Below, piece after piece: positions 27,241 to 34,765 of a stretch of 64,000 bases of DNA. Both the position numbers and the translations under genes were made by a program. The notes under the pieces were generated by a model. It saw only the letters and a list, made by a program, of their open reading frames with translations. It ran no database searches and was not told the DNA's origin. Numbering within the stretch: the stretch's first letter is position 1; each line of letters begins with the position of its first letter. The DNA is from Zunongwangia sp. ESRF-bin46 (GTDB lineage Bacteria > Bacteroidota > Bacteroidia > Flavobacteriales > Flavobacteriaceae): NCBI GenBank assembly GCA_002631855.1, contig NTLF01000014.1, forward strand, positions 609,951-673,950, given 5' to 3'.

Positions 27241-27600
27241 ATGAAAAAGTTAATTTTTGCAACCGCATTAGCAATAGGATCATTAACAGCAGTGAATGCA
27301 CAAGATAAAGCAATTGCCCAAACATCAACAGATGAAGCGACAATGACTCAAACTGTAGATGCACAAGAAACTGTTGCACAGGATTTTAAAGAAGTAAAGG
27401 CCTCTGAGGTACCAAAGCCTGTATTAGAAGCAGTGGCAAACGATCATAAAGGTGCTACCGTGTCTAAAGCATATAAAAATGCAAAAGGTCAATATAAATT
27501 AGTTTTAGCCACAGCAGATAAGAAAGAGAAAACTGTTTATGCAAATAGTAAGGGTGAGTGGTTACAAACAAAAAAGAAGATGAGTAAAAACATGAACTAG
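27241..27600 (+). CDS. Small secreted PepSY-like protein 2 of 3
   Basis: A 119-residue paralogue of the preceding gene. The first 20 codons are almost identical at nucleotide level, the signal peptide ends VNAQ, and the linker (residues 22-50) differs in sequence. The C-terminal domain retains EVPKPVLEAVANDHKGATVS, KGQYKLVLATADKKEK and NSKGEWLQ. It carries an extra basic tail (KKKMSKNMN) absent from the others. The high identity of leader, signal peptide, domain and terminator points to recent tandem duplication. Confidence 0.75.
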   Translation: MKKLIFATALAIGSLTAVNAQDKAIAQTSTDEATMTQTVDAQETVAQDFKEVKASEVPKPVLEAVANDHKGATVSKAYKNAKGQYKLVLATADKKEKTVYANSKGEWLQTKKKMSKNMN

Positions 27601-27632
27601 TTTATTTGAATTAGCTAGATTCAATACTTTTT

Positions 27633-27661
27633 GGGATGTCCTTCGGGGCATCCCTTTTTTA
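27633..27661 (+). terminator. Intrinsic terminator of PepSY-like gene 2
   Basis: GGGATGTCC-TTCG-GGGCATCCC with a C(TTCG)G tetraloop and T run; the third copy at 28327 has the same sequence. The 360-base gap 27601-27960 otherwise holds only the activator sites and promoter of gene 3. Confidence 0.9.
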
Positions 27662-27780
27662 TGTGTCAAACTTAGTTTCCCGGTTTAGTTTTTTACTGCA
27701 TACTGAAAGTAGTAGAAAATTTTAGACACTTTATATGGTCTTGAATCCTTTCAATAAGAAACAAGTTCTGTGATAATATT

Positions 27781-27807
27781 ACACACCTGTTTAGTGTGTT
27801 TATACAC
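27781..27807. promoter_or_regulatory. Candidate upstream activator sites of PepSY-like gene 3
   Basis: ACACAC-N7-GTGTGT at 27781-27799, then a half-site ACACC at 27803-27807. The centre is about 106 bases upstream of the -24 element at 27896. A weaker ACA-N5-TGT copy lies about 20 bases further upstream. Confidence 0.5.
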
Positions 27808-27895
27808 CTTTTACAATCTTCTAATAAAACATGATATCCTCTTGTTTCAGCTATATCAAGGGATTAAGAAGGTTTTTGTTACATACCTTGTTTGG

Positions 27896-27911
27896 TGGCA
27901 TTACTTTTTCA
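27896..27911 (+). promoter_or_regulatory. Sigma-54-type promoter of PepSY-like gene 3
   Basis: TGGCAT-TACTT-TTTCA, one base from the other two copies (C to T at the end of the -24 box) and 50 bases before the ATG. Confidence 0.6.
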
Positions 27912-27960
27912 CTATACTAGGCAAATAAGAAACGAAATAATAACATAAAACTTTAAAACT

Positions 27961-28299
27961 ATGAAAAAGTTAATTTTTGCAACCGCATTAGCACTAGGAT
28001 CACTAACAGCAGTAAACGCACAAGAAGGAGCCATTGCTCAAACTTCAACTAACGAAGCGAAAATGGCACAAACAGTAGCTGCACAACAAGCAGCCGCTAC
28101 ACAAGGGTTTACTGAAGTGAAAGCATCAGAATTGCCACAAGCTATTCAAGATGCAGTAGCTAAAGATTTTAAAGGTGCTAGCGTATCTAAAGCATATAAA
28201 AATGCAAAAGATCAATACAAATTAATACTTACAACTGCAGACAAACAAAAGAAAACTGTTTATGCAAATAGTGAAGGACAGTGGTTAAAAGCTGAGTAA
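27961..28299 (+). CDS. Small secreted PepSY-like protein 3 of 3
   Basis: A 112-residue paralogue. The signal peptide (ending VNAQ) matches the other two nearly exactly, the linker is Ala/Gln-rich (VAAQQAAATQGF), and the domain reads ELPQAIQDAVAKDFKGASVSK, KDQYKLILTTADKQKK, NSEGQWLKAE. It is the copy nearest the sigma-54 activator gene, which starts 119 bases downstream behind its own promoter and after this gene's terminator. Confidence 0.75.
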   Translation: MKKLIFATALALGSLTAVNAQEGAIAQTSTNEAKMAQTVAAQQAAATQGFTEVKASELPQAIQDAVAKDFKGASVSKAYKNAKDQYKLILTTADKQKKTVYANSEGQWLKAE

Positions 28300-28326
28300 T
28301 TTCACGTAAGTAATTTCGATATATTT

Positions 28327-28356
28327 GGGATGTCCTTCGGGGCATCCCTTTTTTTA
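28327..28356 (+). terminator. Intrinsic terminator of PepSY-like gene 3
   Basis: GGGATGTCC-TTCG-GGGCATCCC followed by a T8 tract; same hairpin as the second copy. It separates the third paralogue from the activator gene. Confidence 0.9.
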
Positions 28357-28391
28357 TGATAACTTTAAAAGTCTGCTTCTATCATAGACCG

Positions 28392-28414
28392 TATTTTTGT
28401 GTGGAGACACAAAA
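28392..28414 (+). promoter_or_regulatory. Activator-gene -7 box overlapped by a TTTTGTGT/ACACAAAA inverted repeat
   Basis: TATTTTTG at 28392-28399 is an exact TAnnTTTG box. An 8-bp perfect inverted repeat TTTTGTGT-GGAG-ACACAAAA (28395-28402 with 28407-28414) overlaps it and the expected transcription start. The arms are the same TTGTGT/ACACAA words found in the upstream sites of gene 1 but in opposite relative orientation. Autoregulation is a reasonable inference. Confidence 0.5.
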
Positions 28415-28417
28415 TAT

Positions 28418-29797
28418 ATGACACGTAAAATTCTTATTGTTGAAGATGATATTGCCTTTGGAAAAATGCTGGCGACATTTTTAGAAAGAAAAGATTTTTC
28501 AGTAACCACAACAAGCAATGGTACCGAAGGAAAAGAAAAACTACAAGAAGAGCATTTCGATTTATTGATTACCGATTTAAAACTACCTGACGATAGTGGA
28601 ATGTCGCTTTTAGAGCACGTTAAAAAAACCTACCCCAAAACCCGAGTAATTTTAATGACGGGATATGCAGAGGTAAATACAGCTGTTGAAGCTATAAAAA
28701 AAGGAGCTTTAGATTATATTTCTAAACCTTTTCGTCCTGAAGAGCTACTTATGATTATAGAACAAGCTGCTGAAAATACCACTGAAACTACTTCAGAAAA
28801 ACAGGAGTCACAAACAGTTCAGCAAGCACCAAAACCACCACAATCACAAACCAATGAAATTGTCACTGAAAACAATTTTGTTACTGGAATTAGTGAAGCT
28901 TCAAAAAAATTCAATCAGTATTTAAAATTGGTTGGTCCCACAGATATGTGTGTGCTTATTCAAGGTGAAAGCGGTACCGGAAAGGAAGTGGCAGCAAATG
29001 CCATTCACAATTTTAGTAATAGAAGCGATAAACCTTTTGTAGCAGTAGATTGTGGTGCCATTCCTAAAGAAATTGCTTCTAGCGAGTTTTTCGGGCATGT
29101 AAAAGGAAGTTTCACTGGCGCTGTTAATGATAAAAAAGGTCATTTTGAAGCTGCAGATACAGGAACACTCTTTTTAGACGAAGTGGGAAACCTTTCCTAT
29201 GAAAATCAAGTGCAATTGCTTCGTGCTTTACAAGAAAGAAAAATTAAACCTGTAGGTAGTAATAAAGAAATACATGTTAATGTTCGTATTATTTCAGCAA
29301 CAAATGAAGATTTAACCAAGGCAGTAGAAGAAGGCAGGTTTAGAGAAGACCTTTATCATCGTCTAAATGAGTTTTCCATACATATACCTTCATTGAGAGA
29401 AAGAAGCGAAGATTTATTTTTGTTCACTGAATTTTTCTTAGAACAAGCTAACCAATCGCTTAACAAAAATGTAATGGGACTCTCTAAAGAAGTAGAAACT
29501 GCTTTTAAGCAATATGCTTGGCCAGGGAACCTCAGAGAGTTGAAGAATATTATTAAACGCTCAGTACTTTTAACACCGGGTGAAAAAATACCATTAGAGG
29601 TAATTCCACGAGAAGTAGTAACGGCAAAGGAAACTGTTACAACAAAAACTGATTTTTCAAAAGAAAGTAATGAAAAGCAGTTGATAATTAATGCTTTAAG
29701 GGAAACAGGAAACAATAAATCACGAGCTGCAAAATTATTGAACATTACAAGAAAGACACTTTACAACAAACTAGAGCAATATAATATTGAGCTTTAA
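28418..29797 (+). CDS. Sigma-54-dependent response regulator, NtrC family
   Basis: A 459-residue enhancer-binding protein, starting at the ATG at 28418 since the longer frame would need a TTG inside the -7 box. Receiver domain residues 4-115 with phosphoacceptor D53 and K103; AAA+ domain about 155-385 with Walker A GESGTGKE (183-190), sigma-54-contacting loop GSFTGA (230-235, usually GAFTGA) and Walker B LFLDEVG; Fis-type helix-turn-helix at the C terminus (NNKSRAAKLLNITRKTLYNKL). It overlaps the convergent hybrid kinase by 4 bases. I infer that it activates the three upstream sigma-54-type promoters. Confidence 0.93.
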   Translation: MTRKILIVEDDIAFGKMLATFLERKDFSVTTTSNGTEGKEKLQEEHFDLLITDLKLPDDSGMSLLEHVKKTYPKTRVILMTGYAEVNTAVEAIKKGALDYISKPFRPEELLMIIEQAAENTTETTSEKQESQTVQQAPKPPQSQTNEIVTENNFVTGISEASKKFNQYLKLVGPTDMCVLIQGESGTGKEVAANAIHNFSNRSDKPFVAVDCGAIPKEIASSEFFGHVKGSFTGAVNDKKGHFEAADTGTLFLDEVGNLSYENQVQLLRALQERKIKPVGSNKEIHVNVRIISATNEDLTKAVEEGRFREDLYHRLNEFSIHIPSLRERSEDLFLFTEFFLEQANQSLNKNVMGLSKEVETAFKQYAWPGNLRELKNIIKRSVLLTPGEKIPLEVIPREVVTAKETVTTKTDFSKESNEKQLIINALRETGNNKSRAAKLLNITRKTLYNKLEQYNIEL

Positions 29798-32232
29798 TGA
29801 TGCTTTTGTAAATCTGTAATAACATTGTTTATTTCCTTTTCTAAGGCTTCGAAAAGAGAAGGCATTTCATTTTTTTCTTCTGTTGAAATATATTCCAAGG
29901 TTTCAAGAATAGGCACTACTTTTTTAGTGTCAATTTGGCGACACATCGTTAGCATTTTATGAGCCGTTTGGCTAACGCCTTCTATATTTTCACTATCAAT
30001 TTTAGCTTTTAATTCGGCCATATCTTTCTTAGTCTCTTTATAAAACACCTGTAAAACATCTTGTAATGCTTCTTCAGTTTCTAAAAAAGATTTTAACAAT
30101 GTAAGATCATAAAGCTCACTTTTTTCTTCTGAAAGAGTCCCGGCAGTCTTTTTTGAAGGCTCTGAAAATTTATTAGGAAAAACTTTGCCTAAAACAAGCA
30201 GCAAGTCGCTTTTGGTAAATGGTTTTTGTAAAACTTCAGCAAAGCCTTTGTCTAAATAGGTTTGTCTAGTGTGTTCACGACTACCTGTCATAGCGATTAT
30301 TGGCTGATTGGTGTAAGTGGGCACATCACCTTTTTTTAATTTATTTAGCACTTCAAATCCGCTAATAGAAGGCATTTGAATGTCGGTTAAAATAAAATCG
30401 AAGTCAATGGATTCTATTTTTTCAAAAGCGGAAAATTTTTCAAAATCATTAGCTTTAATATCCATTTGCTCAAATAATTCTGAAAGCATGGTTCGCATAG
30501 CAGGGTCATCGTCAAAAATAACCGCTTGTAAATTACTTAAGTTGTTTGCTACTGGTGTTGTAGCCGGTCGGACTGCTCTAGTTGAGATTGTAAGCGGAAT
30601 TTGCAGCGTAAATGTACTTCCATCATTAAGATCACTTTTAACTGAAAGGTTTCCGTCAAGCAGTTTAGCAAGTTTTTTTGAAATAGCCAACCCTAAACCG
30701 TAACCCCCAAATTTTTTAGCTGTATCAGCTTCAGCTTGTGTAAACTCTTTAAAAATGAGTTGTTGCTTTTCTTCTGAAATTCCAATTCCGGTATCTTTTA
30801 CGTCTATCCGTAATTCGATTTGCTTTTCATTTGCTTTTTCTTGTGTCGCTTTTACTTCAATGCTTCCTTCTTCAGTAAACTTAAAAGCGTTTCCAACAAG
30901 GTTATGTAAAATTTGCTGAATACGTAAGGGATCACTTTCATAAACATTGTTCTGTAATACTGAATCAATATGTAGAACAAGCGATACAGGCTTTTCTGAA
31001 TACATATCTTCATAAGTTTTTACAGTCTGTTGCAACACATTTTCTAAGGAAAAGGGAACAGATTCTATTTGAAGTTTTCCAGCTTCTAATTTTGAAAAAT
31101 CGAGCAGATCATTAACCAATTTCGATACATATTGTGACCCTGCAGTTATTTGGTGTACGTAGTGATTTTGTTTTTCTGAAAGTGGTGTGTTTTCCATTAA
31201 ACCGGTGTACCCAACAATAGTGTTTAAAGGTGTTTTAAGGTCATGGCTTACTGTAGCGATGAGCTGTTCTCTACTTTTTAAGAGATCTTCAGCATATTCT
31301 TTAGATTTTTCGAGCGATTTTTTAAATCGTTCGGCTCTAAAAAAGTCGGTTAATATAAAATAAGTGAATAGTAAAATGATAATAAAGCCTACAACAGCGG
31401 CACCTTGTAAAATTGTTACGGTCCGGTCTACAGATGCTTCTCTGTTAGCTTTTTCTAGATCATTCAGTTTTATATTTTCAGCTTCAAAATCGGTTATAAT
31501 ACGTCTTAACTGTGAGGATAAGGTGAGATCGTTTCTTATTAGTTCGTTTTCCTTTTCTTGAAGTGAGCGTCGAGCACGAGAGTTTTCGCGCTTGGCTTCA
31601 GCAACTATATATCTTGAAGCGGCTAACATAGAATCTACAATACGTGTTTGTACTTGTGTTGTGTCTATATCGCTGCTTTCATTTAAAAACTCTATGTACG
31701 ACTTCCAAAAAGAACGTTCTTGATCGGTTAGATCTTCGGGTTTGTTTACGAAAGTTTCTAAAGACAGTCGCCCCATAGAGTTGTCTAACTTTTTAAACTC
31801 ATTTAAAATATCGTCCAAAGAGCTGTCTTTGCTATTTGTAATTTTTAAAATTCGTAGCTGCTCTATGTTTTTTTTCTTTTCGGTAAGGAGTTCGCGAACG
31901 CTATCTAATTGTTTTTTTTGATAGTCGTCGTTGGTGAGGGACTTTATGTTTTCAATTTTTTCAAACAGTGAGTCGCTTAAGGTAATATACTTTACGTAAT
32001 CCTCTTCTTTTTGGGTAAGTAAAGCCAAACGTGAAAAACTATCAGCCTCATACACTAAATTAATTAGTGATCCTGTGGCGAAAAACTTCTTTTCTTCAGT
32101 TTTTTCGGTAGAATCGTTGAGGTAGTTTTTAAATTCAGAATAAATAAAATATCCTACTACTACAGCTAAAGCACCTAAAACTAAGTAGCTAAGTATGATC
32201 TTAAAAGTAAATCTGTTTTTGGTTTTTGGCAT
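29794..32232 (-). CDS. Hybrid sensor histidine kinase with receiver and Hpt domains
   Basis: An 812-residue membrane kinase. Membrane helices at about residues 11-30 and 273-295 enclose a helical periplasmic sensor of about 240 residues, CHASE3-like in length but not identified. The HisKA domain has H330 in TVSHDLKTPLN; the HATPase has HNLVGNAFKFT, DTGIGIS and GYGLGLAI; a receiver has D617 in LTDIQMPSISG; and a C-terminal Hpt domain has H758 in TAHKMLTMCRQI. This is a complete His-Asp-His relay lacking only the terminal Asp, which the adjacent NtrC-type regulator (D53) can provide. It is convergent with that gene. Confidence 0.93.
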   Translation of the reverse strand: MPKTKNRFTFKIILSYLVLGALAVVVGYFIYSEFKNYLNDSTEKTEEKKFFATGSLINLVYEADSFSRLALLTQKEEDYVKYITLSDSLFEKIENIKSLTNDDYQKKQLDSVRELLTEKKKNIEQLRILKITNSKDSSLDDILNEFKKLDNSMGRLSLETFVNKPEDLTDQERSFWKSYIEFLNESSDIDTTQVQTRIVDSMLAASRYIVAEAKRENSRARRSLQEKENELIRNDLTLSSQLRRIITDFEAENIKLNDLEKANREASVDRTVTILQGAAVVGFIIILLFTYFILTDFFRAERFKKSLEKSKEYAEDLLKSREQLIATVSHDLKTPLNTIVGYTGLMENTPLSEKQNHYVHQITAGSQYVSKLVNDLLDFSKLEAGKLQIESVPFSLENVLQQTVKTYEDMYSEKPVSLVLHIDSVLQNNVYESDPLRIQQILHNLVGNAFKFTEEGSIEVKATQEKANEKQIELRIDVKDTGIGISEEKQQLIFKEFTQAEADTAKKFGGYGLGLAISKKLAKLLDGNLSVKSDLNDGSTFTLQIPLTISTRAVRPATTPVANNLSNLQAVIFDDDPAMRTMLSELFEQMDIKANDFEKFSAFEKIESIDFDFILTDIQMPSISGFEVLNKLKKGDVPTYTNQPIIAMTGSREHTRQTYLDKGFAEVLQKPFTKSDLLLVLGKVFPNKFSEPSKKTAGTLSEEKSELYDLTLLKSFLETEEALQDVLQVFYKETKKDMAELKAKIDSENIEGVSQTAHKMLTMCRQIDTKKVVPILETLEYISTEEKNEMPSLFEALEKEINNVITDLQKHH

Positions 32233-32321
32233 CTTTCAAAAATACATACAATGTAAAGGACAGTATATTAATGATATGATAAAAAAGTGCGATTACACTT
32301 TTACAATCTTAAAGTGTTGTT

Positions 32322-32329
32322 TACTTTTG
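32322..32329 (+). promoter_or_regulatory. Putative -7 box (TACTTTTG) of the TPP-riboswitch transcript
   Basis: An exact TAnnTTTG match about 12 bases before the aptamer, correctly placed for transcription to begin just at the riboswitch. Confidence 0.55.
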
Positions 32330-32337
32330 CCGCACAT

Positions 32338-32436
32338 CTCAAAGGGGTGCCTATTTTAATTTATTTTTTAAATTATTTGAAGCTGAGATTATACCCATAG
32401 AACCTAGAACAGGTAATGCTGTTTAGGAAAAGAACA
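32338..32436 (+). promoter_or_regulatory. TPP (thiamine pyrophosphate) riboswitch aptamer
   Basis: The THI-box core words appear in order: GGGGTGCC (32344-32351), GCTGAGAT (32382-32389), ATACCC (32391-32396), GAACCT-like AGAACCTAG (32399-32407), and ACAGGTAATGCTG (32409-32421) with a closing AGG. The P3 region between GGGGTGCC and CTGAGA is AT-rich and extended. It lies in the 304-base gap before the TonB receptor gene and implies repression when TPP is plentiful. Confidence 0.9.
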
Positions 32437-32504
32437 ACAAGCAGTTGTAGCCAGTAGAAGTCATTTTATTGGAAATTTTAAACCTTTTATTAACCGAGAA
32501 TAAT

Positions 32505-32538
32505 GGCCCCTTTTATTCGTAATTAAATTTTTACGAAT
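32505..32538 (+). promoter_or_regulatory. Candidate expression platform of the TPP riboswitch
   Basis: CCCCTTT (32507-32513) is complementary to AAAGGGG at the 5' edge of the aptamer (32341-32347). Immediately after, ATTCGT (32515-32520) can pair with ACGAAT (32533-32538), which includes the first two bases of the ATG at 32537. The two elements could switch translation initiation. There is no T-tract terminator, favouring translational control. Confidence 0.45.
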
Positions 32539-34711
32539 GAAATCGTTATTTATTTCGGCTGCTTTACTAACAACAACCATAGCAGCCATCGCACAAGAAA
32601 CACAGCAAGATTCAACCAAAGTTGAAAGCTTGGAAGAAGTGTTTATTCAGGCAGTTCGCGTAGACGCAGACTCGCCAATTACCCACTCAAACCTCGATGA
32701 AGAGGAAATTGAAACCCGAAATTTAGGACAAGACGTTCCTTATTTACTCAACTATTTACCGTCTGTAGTAACTACCAGTGATGCCGGAGCCGGTGTTGGG
32801 TATACTTATATTCGTGTAAGAGGTAGCGATGCCTCTCGAGTGAATGTAACACTAAATGGAATTCCTTATAACGACTCTGAAAGTCAAGGAACCTTTTGGG
32901 TAAACATGCCAGATTTTGCTTCTTCTATTCAAAACTTACAGTTACAACGGGGCGTAGGAACATCAAGTAATGGTTCTGGTGCATTTGGAGCAAGTTTGAA
33001 TATTTTAACCGATGGAACTTCTGAAGAAGCCTATGGTGAAATTTCAAACTCGTTTGGTTCATTCAACACCCGAAAACACAATGTGAAATTTAGCACTGGA
33101 CTTTTAAAAGACCGCATAGAAATCGCCGGGCGTCTATCCAAAATTGAATCAGATGGATACATTGATAGAGCTAGTTCCGATTTAAAATCCTATTTCTTGC
33201 AAGGAGCTTATAAAGACCGAAATACACTTGTAAAAGTATTGACCTTTGGTGGGCAAGAAGAAACCTATCAAGCTTGGAATGGTATCGATGCCGAAACCTT
33301 AGAAAACGATAGAACGTTCAACCCTTCGGGGATGTACACCGATGAAGATGGCAACACACGCTTTTATGATAACGAAGTAGATAATTATGCACAAGATCAC
33401 TATCAAGTGCTTTGGAATCAGCGTTATGATAATAACTGGAGTAGTAACGTTGCCTTAAATTATACCTACGGAAGAGGTTATTTTGAGCAATACAAAGAAG
33501 ATGAAGATTTTGAAATGTATGGTTTTGAACCTATTGAAATTGGAGGAGAAACTATAAACACAACCGATTTAATACGTCGTCGTTGGTTAGATAATGACTT
33601 CTACGCCGTAAATGCCAATATAAACTACAAAGACGATGCGCTTAATATTTCTGCAGGAGCATTTTTTAGCACCTATAAAGGCGACCATTATGGCGAAGTA
33701 ATTTGGGCACGGTATGCAAGTGATTCTGAAATACGCGATAGATATTATTTTAGCGATGCAACAAAAAATGAATTTACAACTTTTGCAAAAGCTACTTATC
33801 GCTTTAATGAACAATGGCAGGTTTTTGGAGACTTACAGGGTCGTTTTTTAAGTTATGAAACGAGTGGAATTTCTTCAGACATTGTACCGCTTAATGTAGA
33901 TGAAACATATAGCTTTTTCAACCCAAAAGCCGGGGTTTCTTTTCAATTGAATGATGCCAACCAGTTTTACGCTTCATACGGAAGAGCGCATCGCGAGCCA
34001 ACGCGAAACGATTTTGAAGAAGACATCACCACCCCTGAAAAATTAGACGATTTTGAGTTAGGGTGGCGTTACGCTTCCGAAGCAGTGCAAGTAAATACAA
34101 ACTTTTTCTACATGGATTACAAAGATCAATTAGTGCTTTCAGGTGAGCTTAATGATGTTGGAGCACCTTTACGAACTACTAGTGGAGAAAGTTACCGTTT
34201 AGGGCTTGAAGTAGATACAAATATTACTATTACCAATCAAATAAGCTTGAGGCCAAATGTTGCCTTAAGTTCTAACAAAAACGTAGATTTTGTAGCATCT
34301 CAAAATGGTGAATTGGTTAATTTAGGAAACACAAATATTTCATTTTCACCGGAAATTGTAGCCGGAAATATGTTAGAATATCGTCCTGTTAAAAATGTAC
34401 AAGTAGCGTTACTGTCTAAGTTTGTAGGCGAACAATTTATGGGAAATATTGATAGCGAAGTTTCAAAATTAGACAGCTATTTTATCAATAACTTGAATGT
34501 AGCATACAGATGGGAAAATGTCCCTTTTGTAAACGAAATTCTGTTTACAGGTTTGGTAAACAACATTTTTAATGTGGAATATGTCTCTAATGGATACTTC
34601 TTTACTTTTGATGATGTAAATGATCAAGGTAATACAGTAACTTTTGAAGGTGCTGGTTTTTATCCACAGGCTAAGATAAACTTCTTGTTAGGAGCAACGA
34701 TCAAGTTTTAA
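32537..34711 (+). CDS. TonB-dependent outer-membrane receptor, TPP-riboswitch regulated (putative thiamine/precursor uptake)
   Basis: A 724-residue receptor with a signal peptide (residues 1-19), a TonB-box-like region SLEEVFIQAVRV near residues 30-42, the plug domain from about 50 to 160 (IRVRGSDASRVNVTLNGIPYND, LQLQRGVGTSSNGSGAFGAS), and a 22-strand-type barrel ending in aromatic KF. There is no carboxypeptidase-like N-terminal extension and no partner SusD. The riboswitch upstream makes thiamine, a thiamine phosphate or a pyrimidine/thiazole precursor the likely cargo. Confidence 0.9.
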   Translation: MKSLFISAALLTTTIAAIAQETQQDSTKVESLEEVFIQAVRVDADSPITHSNLDEEEIETRNLGQDVPYLLNYLPSVVTTSDAGAGVGYTYIRVRGSDASRVNVTLNGIPYNDSESQGTFWVNMPDFASSIQNLQLQRGVGTSSNGSGAFGASLNILTDGTSEEAYGEISNSFGSFNTRKHNVKFSTGLLKDRIEIAGRLSKIESDGYIDRASSDLKSYFLQGAYKDRNTLVKVLTFGGQEETYQAWNGIDAETLENDRTFNPSGMYTDEDGNTRFYDNEVDNYAQDHYQVLWNQRYDNNWSSNVALNYTYGRGYFEQYKEDEDFEMYGFEPIEIGGETINTTDLIRRRWLDNDFYAVNANINYKDDALNISAGAFFSTYKGDHYGEVIWARYASDSEIRDRYYFSDATKNEFTTFAKATYRFNEQWQVFGDLQGRFLSYETSGISSDIVPLNVDETYSFFNPKAGVSFQLNDANQFYASYGRAHREPTRNDFEEDITTPEKLDDFELGWRYASEAVQVNTNFFYMDYKDQLVLSGELNDVGAPLRTTSGESYRLGLEVDTNITITNQISLRPNVALSSNKNVDFVASQNGELVNLGNTNISFSPEIVAGNMLEYRPVKNVQVALLSKFVGEQFMGNIDSEVSKLDSYFINNLNVAYRWENVPFVNEILFTGLVNNIFNVEYVSNGYFFTFDDVNDQGNTVTFEGAGFYPQAKINFLLGATIKF

Positions 34712-34730
34712 CTTTAAAAGAGTGTAAATA

Positions 34731-34761
34731 AAAAGCCTGCTCAATTTTGAGCAGGCTTTTT
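34731..34761. terminator. Bidirectional intrinsic terminator between receptor and lipoprotein genes
   Basis: A 14-bp perfect stem AAAAGCCTGCTCAA/TTGAGCAGGCTTTT with a TT spacer in the loop. It serves the plus-strand receptor and the minus-strand lipoprotein gene that converge here. Confidence 0.9.
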
Positions 34762-34765
34762 GTAT

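Noticed and set aside
28397-28417. Longer start of the sigma-54 activator from a TTG at 28397
   Set aside because: The TTG lies inside the -7 promoter box and inverted repeat; the ATG at 28418 begins the receiver domain exactly as expected.
32285-32300. AAGTG...CACTT repeat near the hybrid kinase promoter as another activator site
   Set aside because: The arms read in the opposite sense from ACAC/GTGT sites and no sigma-54-type -24/-12 element follows on the kinase strand; probably chance in AT-rich DNA.
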